Below, piece after piece: positions 1 to 11,900 of a stretch of DNA of 64,000 nt. The stretch lies in the NCBI GenBank assembly GCA_018398585.1, contig JAGTTD010000010.1, forward strand, positions 4,047,501-4,111,500, in the 5' to 3' direction. This DNA is from Simmondsia chinensis. Taxonomy: Eukaryota; Streptophyta; Magnoliopsida; Caryophyllales; Simmondsiaceae. The translations under genes and the position numbers were made by a program. Within the stretch, counting starts at the first letter, position 1. The number at the start of each line of letters is the position of its first letter. The notes beneath the pieces are model-generated. The model saw only the letters and a program-made list of their open reading frames with translations. It searched no databases and was not told where the DNA came from.

Positions 1-865
1 TTGATTAACAGTGGCCTAGGCTGTTCAAGATTCGGTAAACTAATAGTATCTCGGTTTTGTTAACCGAAATGTTCAAGAAATGCGAACCATAACTATTACA
101 AGATCAATTCATCACTTTTTAAATAAATGGCTGATTCGATTCGCTTATGACAGTAACCGAATAAAAATTACTTATAAATTGTAAAAATACTCCAAACAAA
201 AGTACTTTTAATAATAAATAATTGCCTATGGTGATGTTTTACTAATAAATAACTTTTTACCCAAAAATAACAACTAGTATGTGAGATAGTTTTGAGATTT
301 ATAACTTGAGTACTGATTTTCCTTCAATAAACGAATGAAGCATGGACTAGGGGACACGACTTTCAATTTTCATTTAGTTTTTTTATTGATTGATAGGGTT
401 TAATTTATGATTTAACTTTTTAAAATTCTTAATCTACTACAAAAAATAAATTAATAAAAACGAATAGTCAAGAAAAAGTTAGATCCACTGGAACTGAAAT
501 CTTGAACAATTATGAAGAGGAACCTTGACTATTAAACCGACATGTACACTGTTCTTTAACTATGAGTATGAAAATTTGAACTAACTATTAAACCAACTCT
601 TTCTCTCACATATACTCATATTGGTAATTTGTTTAATCGAAATGAATAATTTTTTTTTAAAATCATGAACTGTAACTCTCCTAAAATGCCACAATTCTTA
701 CAAGTTCAGTTAACTACCCCAGAAATTCAACATCTCTTAACCGCATATTCAATTCAATATTTTAGTTATCGGTCTTTTTGAGCACCCCTGACAATGGGAG
801 ATTGGATGGGGTTCCGAACTAACCCAATGAACACCCTGGAAAAACAAGAAAAATGGGTGGATGAA
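1..865. other. AT-rich intergenic sequence
   Basis: No gene, RNA or element with recognisable ends is seen here. The sequence is AT-rich with short homopolymer runs and stop codons in all frames; the only open frame near the right edge is a shadow on the GGGTA-rich repeat that follows. Confidence 0.6.
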
Positions 866-1425
866 GCTAGGGATGACAACAGAACGGGTAAAATCCGTTA
901 CTACGTGTACCTGCCCTATTTGGGGCATATACGATGCTAGTGAGGCGGGTAACGGGCACAGGTGAGGTACAAATGCAAATACCCGCATTGATTTGGGGCT
1001 GGTATGGGTGTATTATTGTACCAACCCCACCCCACGCCCGCCTCATGTCCAACTCATATTATTTGCTTTAATTTGTATCTAATGAATTCAAACATAAAAT
1101 AAGAATATATATATATACTCAATTTATCTATCAAAAATACGGCAAATATAATTAGATTACAAATGATAATTTAAATAACTACAAGTACGAATATAAATAA
1201 ATATTGGATACACAAATTGAGGCGGGTTTTGGATACCCATTGGATACAAGCAAGCAGTGAAGCAAGTCTGAGTAAAAGTTTGTACTCGTCGAGACCTGTA
1301 TGAGTATCCACTTAGACCGAGTAATGAAACGGGTCTAGGCATAAATTTGGGTGGCAAATACGGGTTGGTCTAGACATAAGTATGAGTTTGTGCTCACCGA
1401 TACATGTATGGATATCCACTTTATA
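866..1425. mobile_element. GGGTA-rich hAT-like non-autonomous element, degraded
   Basis: It begins with AGGGATGACAACAG, close to the AGGGATGGTAATGG terminus of the complete copy at 41857-42387, and contains repeated GCGGGTA / TACCCGC blocks on both strands (about 895-1040 and 1216-1425). The right terminus is not clear and no 8-bp target duplication could be matched. It is assigned to the family by terminus and composition only. Confidence 0.5.
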
Positions 1426-1430
1426 GCCCG

Positions 1431-2230
1431 CGCTGATTTCTAAATGTCATGAGTAGGAAAGAAACGTTTTCATAAAGTCAAAAATCCACGTGAGGAAGCC
1501 ACTCCCTTTTCCTGATATATCTTGTGAGCTTCTCTTTTTCTCTTTTTGTTTGACCACCGGTGCCTCAATTATAAAGTCATTCATATATTCACGTTTCATT
1601 TGGTTTAGCTTTTTAACAGTTTAAAACTATAAAAAAAATTTAGTTAACTATAAGGTTTGTATTTGGTTGATAAAAAAATTATTTTTATATCTTGTTCACA
1701 GCTTAAATAAAAAGATAAAAAAGTTGTTTAATAACTAAGCAGGAAAAGATGCAAAATTTAATCTTTTTTACAGCTTATTTCATAAAAATAATGTTAAAAA
1801 AAGACTATAATATTAAATCTTCACCGTAATCATCACCCTTCACCTGCCACCACCCATTTTACGCCCATGGGTCGCTACACTATCCACTGTCATGACTCTC
1901 TCCTACATGCTATTATTAATTAATTTATATTATTAAGTCATTTTTATAACTATAATAAATAAGTTTCTTTTTTTAAACTAGTATCGAAATGCTTTATTAA
2001 AAGATCTTTCTGCACTGTAGAACTAAATACTTTACTGTACAAAGATACTGAAATAGATAAAGTAAAAAAAGATAAGCTAAAATAAGTTGAACAAAAAGCA
2101 CCCTCAAATTAATTAAGAATTCTCATCCAACCAAAGCCTGTCTTGGGGAAGATGTGAATAATTTGTGTTTTTAGAATTATTTTTTGGATTTTTTTACTAC
2201 GAACTACATAAGCTTTAGATGTGAAAAATC
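1431..2230. other. AT-rich intergenic sequence
   Basis: No coding signal or element with clear ends is seen. Pieces such as TTTGGTTGATAAAA suggest old MITE debris, but no paired termini were found. Confidence 0.5.
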
Positions 2231-2247
2231 ACTTAAATTTTTTAATA

Positions 2248-2418
2248 AAAGGAAAAGGAACATACCCAGTGCCTCGAGGGCTCCCGGCTACGCAGGGTCT
2301 GGGGGGAACGGATCTCCGCACCCTTCCCCCTTCAGGGTGTTAACCTGAAGAGAGGCTGTTTTCCAGTGCTCCCAACCTGAGGGTGAGGACTTCCCAGGAG
2401 GTCACCCATCCTGGTATT
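2248..2418 (-). mobile_element. 5S rRNA-headed SINE, 5' truncated
   Basis: Read on the minus strand it starts inside the 5S-derived head at CCAGGATGGGTGACCTCC, the 5S C-box region, continues through the hairpin tail shared with the RTE LINE of this window, and ends GGGTATGTTCCTTTTCC. A 16/17-bp direct repeat (2231-2246 and 2419-2435) flanks it and is the target duplication. The A-box part of the internal promoter is lost by truncation, so this copy should not drive its own transcription. Confidence 0.85.
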
Positions 2419-2812
2419 ACTTAAATTTTTTTAATGTTACATTTTAAATACGATGCCATTAACAGCCTTTATTTTTTTGCTGACATGACATTTAAAAAAT
2501 TATTTTTAAAAATATATAAATTATTTTTTAAATATTTAAAAAACTTTTGGATCTTTAAAATATTTTTAAATTATTTAGAATTTAAATTTCCAAATTTTTT
2601 CAATTATTTTATTTTTTTTCAGAATGCCCCCATCATTCAAAACTAACGGATATTAAATGTGACATTAAAAAATTTTGAAAAGTTTAGGTGTGACATTAAA
2701 AAATTAGGTAATTTTTGAAACTGTAGCTAAAATTTAAGTGATTTTTAATTAAAAAAACCCTTATTTTTTTTATGAAAGTATTTAAAAGGTTTCTAATATG
2801 AGTATTTTTATG

Positions 2813-2951
2813 CGATGAAGACATATCTCTCAGGTTGGGGGTCCTCAGAAACAGCCTCTCTTCAGGTTGACACCCTGAAGGTGTAAGGTTGCGTACATCT
2901 ACCCCCTCAGACCCTACTTTTGCGGGAGCCCTTGAGGAACTAGGATTGTTG
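2813..2951 (+). mobile_element. Short LINE/SINE-tail retro-insertion
   Basis: It contains the conserved tail (CAGCCTCTCTTCAGG hairpin, GCGGGAGCCCTTGAGG, then a short TTG end). A 21-bp target duplication with two mismatches flanks it (2792-2812 and 2952-2972). Only about 20 bases precede the tail, so it cannot be told whether the source was the LINE or the SINE. Confidence 0.8.
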
Positions 2952-3074
2952 TCTAATAGGAGTATTTTTGTGTAAAAAAGTTGTAATTTCTGCTTCTATT
3001 TCTACTATAATGAAAAAACAATATTTTTCTACATCTGCTTAAAATTAGAAAAAATAATAGAGTTACTTACATTT

Positions 3075-3345
3075 TTTTTATTCAAAATGAACAATAATAT
3101 TTTTTAATCTGTTCAAACTAATCTCTAGTATGTCCTTTTTGTTAAAAATGGTCACTAATATTTTATTTTATAATAAAATTGATCTCACATCTTTTTAATT
3201 TTTAACTATTTTTGATCACTAGGTGAGTGAGGGACTAATTTTATTGTAAACTAAAACTTTTTTCAACAATATAAAAAAATATTAGGAACCATTTTGAACA
3301 AAAGAAAAAATATGGGACCATTATTTGGAAAAAGACTACTCATAT
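3075..3345. mobile_element. Small inverted-repeat DNA element (GGTCACTAATATT family)
   Basis: The two halves are imperfect inverted copies: TGTTCAAACTAATC and AAAAATGGTCACTAATATT on the left, AATATTAGGAACCATTTTG with TGGGACCATT on the right. The same wording recurs at 51599-51921 and 58921-59215. There is no coding capacity. The family is inferred to be a MITE or foldback element; ends are approximate. Confidence 0.5.
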
Positions 3346-3384
3346 GATAAAAGTTTTCAAATCTTAAGATATTTTATTATATAT

Positions 3385-3548
3385 AAAAGGAAAAAGAACA
3401 TACTCAGTGCTTCAAGGGCACCCGCCTAGGCAGGGTTGGGGGGACGGACGTACGCAGCCTTCCCCCTTCAAGATGTTAACCTGAAGAGAGGTTGTTTCCA
3501 ACTGCCTCCAACCTGAGGGTGAAGACTTCCCAAGAGGACATCCATCAT
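3385..3548 (-). mobile_element. 5S rRNA-headed SINE, 5' truncated
   Basis: A minus-strand copy of the same class as 2248-2418: a 5S C-box remnant (ATGATGGATGTCC...), the hairpin tail, and an ATGTTCTTTTTCC end rather than TTG repeats. The target duplication GATATTTTATTATATA (3369-3384) is matched at 3549-3564 with two mismatches. It is truncated at nearly the same 5S position as the 2248 copy. Confidence 0.82.
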
Positions 3549-3564
3549 GATATTTTATTATGTA

Positions 3565-5200
3565 TCTATTAAATTTTAATATATTCATGTAATAAATATT
3601 CAAATTTTAAGATATCTAAGCGATAAATTCACGTTTTTTTTTTTCATTTTGTGTGTGTGAAGTCTATAAGCTCTTTCGCGCCAAAAATAGTTGAAAAGTG
3701 GTTGAAAGACTCGCTCGCTATTTTATTGCCACGTCACCCTAGCCAAAATAAAATTTGTAAATCCAAAAAAAAAAAAAGGAAATAGAAATAATCTTAAAAT
3801 AATTATCAAATAAAAAAGAAAAAAACATATAATAAAAAATTATTCAGATAATATGATCTCGCTCGTTCTATTTTCTTTCAAAACTTTTTTTTAATATTTT
3901 TTTTGTTTATAGTTTTTATTTTTAAGAATTGAAAACATATCTTGGAAATTATTTTTGAAAATCACTTAACATCAGCTTTAACTAAATTGACAAAATTTTA
4001 ATTATGTTATACAAGACTAAAATTGACACAATAATAACAATATTGTAACACTACTAATAAAGAAGAGTTAAATAAAAGACTTATTTTATACCCTTATATA
4101 CCACCGTTTGAACTATATATTAAATATATGTAATTTTTAGACTGAAATTATTATCTAAAAAGTTTACCGACTAAAACTAATGCACTTAACCCGAAATACT
4201 AAGGTCTAGTTTATCATAGATAACATACTAAAATATATCAAGAGAAAGTCAATATAAAACAAGGTTAGTGTTGTTTCGGGGCAATATTTGTTAATGTCAG
4301 TGTAATTATAAAACCTTTTGGATTCTTTTTATGTTGAAATTACACTGGCATTAACAAAAATTTATCTGACAATTACACTAGCCTAAAATACTTTCAAACG
4401 TTTTCTTAATTATGGAAATGTAACAACTTTCTCATCAATAACAAAACTTGTTATCCTTTTAAATATATGGATATATTTTGCTTTTTTTTCCTATATTTTA
4501 AATACAAATGTAAATAATATAATAGACGTGTGAGATAAGACTTGAAAATAGACGTAGATAAGTTAATAATATTGATTTTTCTCGTCCAATATATGAAAAT
4601 TATTTATGCTTGGAACCAATTATAATTTATATAGTATTATTAGTGGAAAAATAGTTTGATTTATTTATCATTAACCATATAGTATAATGAATTTATTTCA
4701 CTTTAAGGCTTTTGCTCTTTATTTTATATCCCATAAATATCAAATGTGAACCACTAACATTTATTTGGTTAGACATAAAGTATCTGTATATTTTATTTAT
4801 TGTGTTAATTTATTTGTTTTATTTTTAATTGTGTTAACTTAATACTTGTATAATTTCAACTGTCTTAATTTAGTCATATAGTTAACCTAAAGTTTTAATA
4901 ATGACATAATTTTGAACGATTCAGTAATGGATTGGGTAAAATTGGGTAAACAAAAAGATTTAGCTGTAAAAAAAATTATGTTATTAACTTAACTTAAATT
5001 TCCACCATAGTAACAAATTGAAACATATAGGATAAAAATTATTATTGCCAGAGCACTAATGCTACTTAAAAACAATGAAAGCTAAGAAATTACTTTAAAA
5101 ACTACGATCTTACTTTGGCAATAATAAATTTTTCCTAACAATAACGTTACTCTGAAAAATATGATGATTAAATTGACACTATAGAAGAAGGCCTCATGTC
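3565..5200. other. AT-rich intergenic sequence
   Basis: No supported gene. Many short runs of A and T and scattered MITE-like fragments are seen (for example a pair of facing AATTACACT blocks near 4305-4385), but nothing with convincing paired termini and target duplication. Confidence 0.5.
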
Positions 5201-5204
5201 GTTG

Positions 5205-5455
5205 CCACATGAATTTAATTTCCTACGGGAAGTTGTATTTCATGGGAATTCAATTCTTATGTCAACTTCCCGGAAGATAGGTAAAACACATTTGGTTGCT
5301 AAGATGGAAATAAAACTTTCTCGGGGAAAACACTTAAAAACGAAGGAATTGCAACTTACCGAGGGGGATTAGGTAGGTTACTTCCGGCGTTTTGAAGGGA
5401 AGTAATTGCCACTTCTTTCATTCTGTCTACTTCCTGTCAACCAAATAAGAGCCAA
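5205..5455. mobile_element. Tourist/Harbinger-like MITE
   Basis: It shares ATGTCAACTT...AATAGGTAAA.CA..TTTGGTTG...TAGGTTACTTC...TTCCTGTCAACCAAA with the copy at 20498-20790 and, in reverse, with about 60530-60810. TTTGGTTG/CAACCAAA facing termini are typical of PIF/Harbinger MITEs. It lies about 500 bp upstream of the MSL start and may form part of its distal promoter. Confidence 0.55.
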
Positions 5456-5545
5456 AATTTATAGGTTCGATGAATTTCTACCAAATATATACTTTCTGTA
5501 TATCAAACCAGACCAAATTACAGTAAAATTAAAAGATATTTAAAA

Positions 5546-5560
5546 ATATATATATATATA
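5546..5560 (+). promoter_or_regulatory. Candidate TATA region of the MSL gene
   Basis: A TATATATATATATAC run lies about 410 bp upstream of the MSL start codon. It is followed by a CT-rich stretch (5619-5690) typical of plant 5' leaders and by AACCCTAG at 5702. Which TATA register is used, and the transcription start, cannot be read from sequence. Confidence 0.4.
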
Positions 5561-5969
5561 CAAAAAGAGATTCAAAGAAGAGACCTAACCGCCATGTGAA
5601 GCGCACAACACCGGGATCTTCTTCTTCCTTCCATTTTCACGTTTCTCTCTCAACTGTTTTCTCTCTCCTCTTTTTTTACACGCCTCCATCTCATCAAATC
5701 ACTAACCCTAGAAAAAAATTTTCATTTCGATTTTTGTAAATCTCCTAAAATATTCAAATTTTCAAACCCCCCTTTGCCTACCCATTAAATTTTTTATTCA
5801 ATTTAATTATACCCACCTCACGCTTTTCTCCTGAATTGTCAGATTTTTAAATCCCCTTTTTGATTATGATTTGATCGAAACCCTTGAAAAAAGTGGAAAT
5901 TAATTTGTCTCATTTTTTTTTTTTTTTTTGAATTTGTGGGGTTGTGAAAAATCTAAGCTTTTTTTAATA

Positions 5970-8900
5970 ATGGAGGACCTTTCATTGAGGAATGCATTTA
6001 AATCCCATCAGCTCGATCTTGCCGGAAAACCCGCCGGAGAAGTGGCCGGAAACAGTTATCCGATGAGCTCCGGCGGGGTTGCTCCGGAGGTGATCGTCAA
6101 GATCGACGACGGGTTCGATGAGAATAAGAGGAACTCAGGAAATAATTGTAGTAATAGGGCATGGAGGGAGTCGAGCTACGACTTCCATGAAAGGGAGAAT
6201 AACGAAGATGGTGGCGGCGGTCTCGTAGGAGAGTTCTCGTTCCGGCAGCCGGAAAATGGTTCCGTTGGTGGCGGTGGAGGCGGGGCCCACAGGAACGAGG
6301 ACCCGACGTCAAGGCTAATTGGGCAGTTCTTGGAGCAGCAGAAGGTGGCGGGGCAAGTGGCGTTGGATATGGAACTTGACATGGAGGAGCTCCGGCAAGA
6401 GCGGCGGCCACCGGGGTTGCCGCCGTTGCCACCGGAGGCCGTGTCGGGGCAAAGTTGGAGCCGGAACCAGAGCGAGGTGCAGAGCCCGGTTGATAGTTAT
6501 CATAGAGGTAGTAGTATCCACAATGATGGGTCTAAGGAAATTCGGGTTTCGTTTCAGGAATCAAACCCGGATCAGATTCGACGGAGGTCGTCGATTTATA
6601 GTAATGTGGATGAACCCTCGTCGTCGGATAGTGGAGGGGAGGAGCTAGAAGACGAGGGTTCGAGGGTCGAGATGCTGAGTAGGAGGGTTTCCGGGAGTAA
6701 TAAAGGGGAAGGTGAGGTACTGAGGTGCACATCCAATGCGTCTTTTAAGAGATCACCTAGTGTTGCGGTTTCAAAGACGAAATCTAGGTTGCTTGATCCC
6801 CCTACGCCGTTGGATCAACGGTCAGGGCAGATACCAAAATCGGGCATTTTGAGGTCAGGGTTCTTGGGGAAGAGCGTGGAAGAGGACGAGGATGATCCTT
6901 TTCTCGAGGAGGATTTGCCGGAGGAGTACAAGAAGGGGAAGATTAGTATTTTGCTTGTGCTTGAGTGGGTGAGCCTTGTTTTGCTAGTGGGTGCTTTGGT
7001 TTGTAGCTTAGTAATCCCTGTGTTGAGGAGGAAAACTCTTTGGTCACTTAGATTATGGAAATGGCAAGTTTTGGTTCTTGTTTTGATTTGTGGGAGATTG
7101 GTCTCGGATTGGGGGATTAGGATCCTCGTGTTCTTTATCGAGAGGAATTTCTTGCTACGAAAGCGGGTTTTGTATTTTGTTTATGGGTTGAGGAAAGCAG
7201 TGCAGAATGTGATTTGGTTAGGCTTGGTCCTGTTAACTTGGCATTTTCTGTTCGATAAGAGAGTTGAAAGAGAAGCGAATAGCCAACCACTTAGAATTGT
7301 CACTAAGATTTTGGTTTGTTTTGAAGTCGGTGCTGTTATATGGTTGTTAAAGACCTTGCTAGTAAAGGTGTTAGCGTCTTCTTTCCATGTTAACACGTTT
7401 TTTGATCGAATACAAGAATCGTTATTCAACCAGTTTGTGATCGAGACGCTCTCAGGTCCACCTTTGTACGAATTCCTTCACTCTCAGGAGATAGAGGATA
7501 AGACTATTGTGGATGTTCAAACGCTTCAAAATGCAGGGGTTAGCGTACCTCTTGATCTCAGAGCTAGCGTTCTGACACATAACAAGAGCGGGATATTTCT
7601 CCAGACAATGCCGAGTGGGAAGATCTTCAGTGGAGGGACACCCTATAAGAGCCCTATAGGATCAAGCAATAGGCTTTCAGCCCCAGCTACTAAGAAAACT
7701 GACGAAGGAATAACCATTGATCAGCTACATAAACTAAACCAGAGGAATATCTCTGCTTGGAATATGAAAAGGTTGATGAGGATTGTTCGTCATGGGGTTT
7801 TGACTACTCTAGATGAGCAGATAGTCGGATCAACTCACGAGGACGAGTCTGCAACACAGATTAGAAGTGAGGTTCAGGCCAAGGCTGCTGCAAGAAAGAT
7901 TTTCCGCAATGTTGCTAAGCCTCGGGCAAGGTCAGTTGATAGTTTTTTTCTTGTCTAACCCTATTCCATTATTCTTATCTTTAGATTTATGTACTCTTGA
8001 GCCTGATGCTACTTGAATATTCAAGTCGTTTTACGAGTGTTTCATCCTTTTCCTATTCGTTATTATATCCGTTTATGATGGACATGATTTAACATGACCT
8101 CACCTATCTGAACCTAAATGAGGAGATGGCCTCAGATAGAGCTGAATGGAAAACTAGTATAGGTGTAACCGATATAGCGGTTTAGGATCGAGGAGCACTT
8201 CTAAGCTAGTGCCCCAAGGCCTTTTTTTCCTTTTTTTTGCATGCCTGTTCCACGCTTTTGCTGTATATTGGTTGCTTATTGTTCTTTCGCCTTGTTGTTT
8301 TATTGCGTATTCATTTCTACCTATTCGCTGCTTTGTACCCTCTATATGTTGCTATGTGTCGTTGTTTGTGCTCTTACACCTAGATACTTGTATGCTTTAT
8401 GCTTTCATACTTCTCAGGTTGGGAGTCCTCGGAAACAACCTCTCGTTAGGGTAACTCCCTAAAGGGGTAGGGCTGTTGTACATCCCACTGCTCCCAAATC
8501 CTATTTATGCGGAAGCCTTTGAGGCACTGGATCTATTGTTGTAGTTGTTGTTGTATTATATGCGTTTATGGACTTATTAAGAGTATGTGAGTACTTGTAC
8601 AACTCAGTAGGGTAAGCGAAAAATGCTAGTGTTCTTTCCTTCTGCAATTGACTCATATGTCTGTTTAAGTTTGGTGCGGCTTATTATGCAACGGGTTTCA
8701 TAAATTTTCATGTTTGTGCTCAAAATTTGTTACAGTTGGCCTTTATTTGGTTCCATGTCGCTAATAGGGGCATTTAGTGAGCAGAATAACGATAAAGTGT
8801 ACATGTTACTTTGATATTGTACTCTCCCAGGCTTCAAATTGTGTCCTCTGTTAGAGTATAAAATCATTATTGCACCTTCACCTATCTGTAGCTTTTGGAA

Positions 8901-11900
8901 TAGTTGGTTCCTTGATATAGTATTAAAGCCTTGTTGACCAAGAGATCATGAGTTCGAATCCCACCAGTCCTCATTCTAAATATTAAGATATTGTGAGCAA
9001 AAGGTATGAGAAAGTCTGTATTATCCACGTTTCAAGTACAATAGGCATTTAGATAAGGGGACAATGTTAGAGTATAAAATTATTCATGGACATTCATCTA
9101 TCAACTTAAACTTTTGAGATACTTTCTTGACTCTCTCTTTTGCTTTAAGGGCTAAAAAGGTCATTATTGATTCTTTTTTGGAACAACATTATGTGGAAAG
9201 TCCTTGAGATATCATTTTGAGAACTCAAATTCTATTAAAAAATTTCCCCACGGGAATCGAACTCAATGACAGGGAAGAAGTGAGTCAATGACGGAAAGAA
9301 AAATCAGGAAAGGAGATGTATGAAAAGAGGAGTAAAGAGCTCCTCTTTCTACGTCCATCTACTAAATCTAATTATCTGCTAGTCAACACAACAACAACAA
9401 CAAAAAAAAAAAAAACTCAGTGCCATAAAGGCTCCCACCTGAACAGGGTTTGGTAGGGGTGATCTACTAGTCAGTATGTGTTTGTAAATATGTAGAATCA
9501 ATTTACTGTTAGGCCCTAGGACAAAGGGTCATAGGTTACATTCCCCAATCCCACTTACCTAATAAAAAGAATGATTGCACGCAGGGAAACTTCCGAGTAG
9601 GTAGTGCATAAAACCAAAGGATTTGTGTAGTTGCGTCTAAGCTGGCCCTACCTTTGTCACTTACCAACCATGTACTTGAGTCCAACCAACAACGATAACA
9701 ACATAGTAGCTCAAAGAGGCTGCCACCAAGGCAGGGTACAGGAATGTACTTGAGTTGAACCATGCTAGTGAATATGAGGGTGCCAACTAGCTCAATTGGT
9801 GAAGCTCCGGGGATGGTACCCAAGACCTAGAATCGAATTCCGCCATCAGGGCGAGGAATTTATGGGAGATTGCAGCCCATTGGGACTTCTTACCCTTTGT
9901 TTGAGAAAAACATGCTATTTAATATGTATTAACAAATGTGTGAGAAGTGCTACTTTAAGACGTTTGAAGGAAATTCATTCAGAATTGGCAAAGGAAACAA
10001 GAAACATGAACAATTGTTATAGATCTTTAGTGCCACAATAATTTGGAAACTAGATGAAACCGAACCTCTAAAGCGATTTTCTTATCATAAATGTTGGCCA
10101 TCTTGTAGCAATCTTGTTTCTGTTAAGTGATTGAGCTCTAAATGAATTGACAGGTACATCTATTTAGATGATCTGATGCGTTTTATGCGAGAAGATGAAG
10201 CTCTGAAAACATTGAATCTCTTTGAAGGAGCTTCTGAAACTGAGAGAATTAGCAAACATTCTTTGAAGAATTGGGTGGTAATGATGCCTTCCTCTATGTG
10301 TCCTCCACATCCCAATCTCGTCTAACATGTAGTACTGGAAGAAAACACCGAAAACATAATAATACCCGAAATGGGGGAATGAAAGTGTGGCATATGCATT
10401 GTGCAAAAGTCAGGCTCAGACATTTTTAAGATTTTCCCATGTTTTTGGCTCACTTGAAGTGTCCAAACATGATACTGACTTTTAAGTATCCTTATCCAAT
10501 ACTTGTATTTTGGGAAAAATGAAGAGTCTCGATAACATAGGTCTTGACATTAATATTTCTGGCACGGGCTATCTCTACCCAACCCACTGATGCGCTCATG
10601 ACGTTCTTTTCCATCTTTGACCCTCCAGGTTAACGCGTTCAGGGAAAGAAGAGCACTGGCATTGACACTCAGTGACACAAAAACCGCTGTTAACAAGCTC
10701 CACAAGATTGTGAACGTTATAGTCTTCATGATCATAATTCTGATCATTGTTATCTCACTGAACATTGTCACGTCAAAAACTCTCTTATTCCTTAGCTCCC
10801 AAGTCTTCGTTGCAGCATTTGTATTCGGAAATAGTTGCAAGAACATATTCGAGTCTATCATCTTCTTGTTCGTCATACACCCATTTGATGTTGGCGACCG
10901 TTGTGAGATTGAAGGAGTCCAGGTACATGAACTTGATCATTTTCTGGTCATGTATTTTTCTGCATATTTCTGTCTCTGTGTCATGCAATTCTGATATTTC
11001 AGATGGTAGTCGAAGAGATGAACATTTTGACCACCGTGTTTCTTCGATATGACAACCAAAAGATCGTGTATCCGAATAGTGTCCTCTTGACGAAGCCCGT
11101 CAACAACTACTACCGCAGCCCAGACATGGGAGATGCAGTTGAATTCTGCTGCCATATAGCAACCCCAGCAGAAAAAATTGCCCTGATGAAGCAAAGAATA
11201 GTGAAGTAAGTTTCCTTTGACGCTTGCATATTGGTTGTTACTACGTTTTCCTTATAAAGAGGAAAAGATACTAAAAGGAAGAAGATTTTATCAGAGTAAT
11301 CATAATAAAACAAAGCGGATCAAAAGCCCGAGAACCATGATGCCACCATGATCATGAAAGGGTTGAGCCTCGTAACACCTAGTTTTGCATACTGGTCCAC
11401 GATAAAACCGGGTTCTCTTATATGAACAAATAGGTGGGGTTTTTGAGACACATATTGACGAGATTCATTATGTTAGAAGTCGAGAGGAGCGACAGTTGTC
11501 AGAAGGTAACTTGTGTTGAGGAATCATCCCTCAAACAAGTGACCATTGGGTTTTAAGTGTTGATAATACACATTATGATTTAAACTCCAAATCTTTTGGC
11601 CAAAAAAGCTCTATACCATGTCAAAAAACCTACTGAAAATCACAGAAGCTTAAGTTTCTATGTAAAGATCTAAGAATGATTCTAATGCTTTTTACACTTC
11701 TACATGCGAAGCCCGTTAAGCTAGAAACATAGATAATAAAAATGCTTATTTCATGTACCTTATGCTGAGATTGTACTAATATGAATCATGGTACCTGTTG
11801 TGTGAATTGTAATTGAACCCAAGATCTCTCGGAAGGCTTTGCTACCATACTGAAGAACTAACTATCTCAAAAAGTTAATCTTTTTTTGTCAAAAGTAAGA

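Noticed and set aside
6097..6732. Several open frames overlapping MSL exon 1 on both strands
   Set aside because: They arise from the GC-rich, Gly/Arg-rich N-terminal coding sequence; only the plus-strand MSL frame continues through spliced exons with family motifs.
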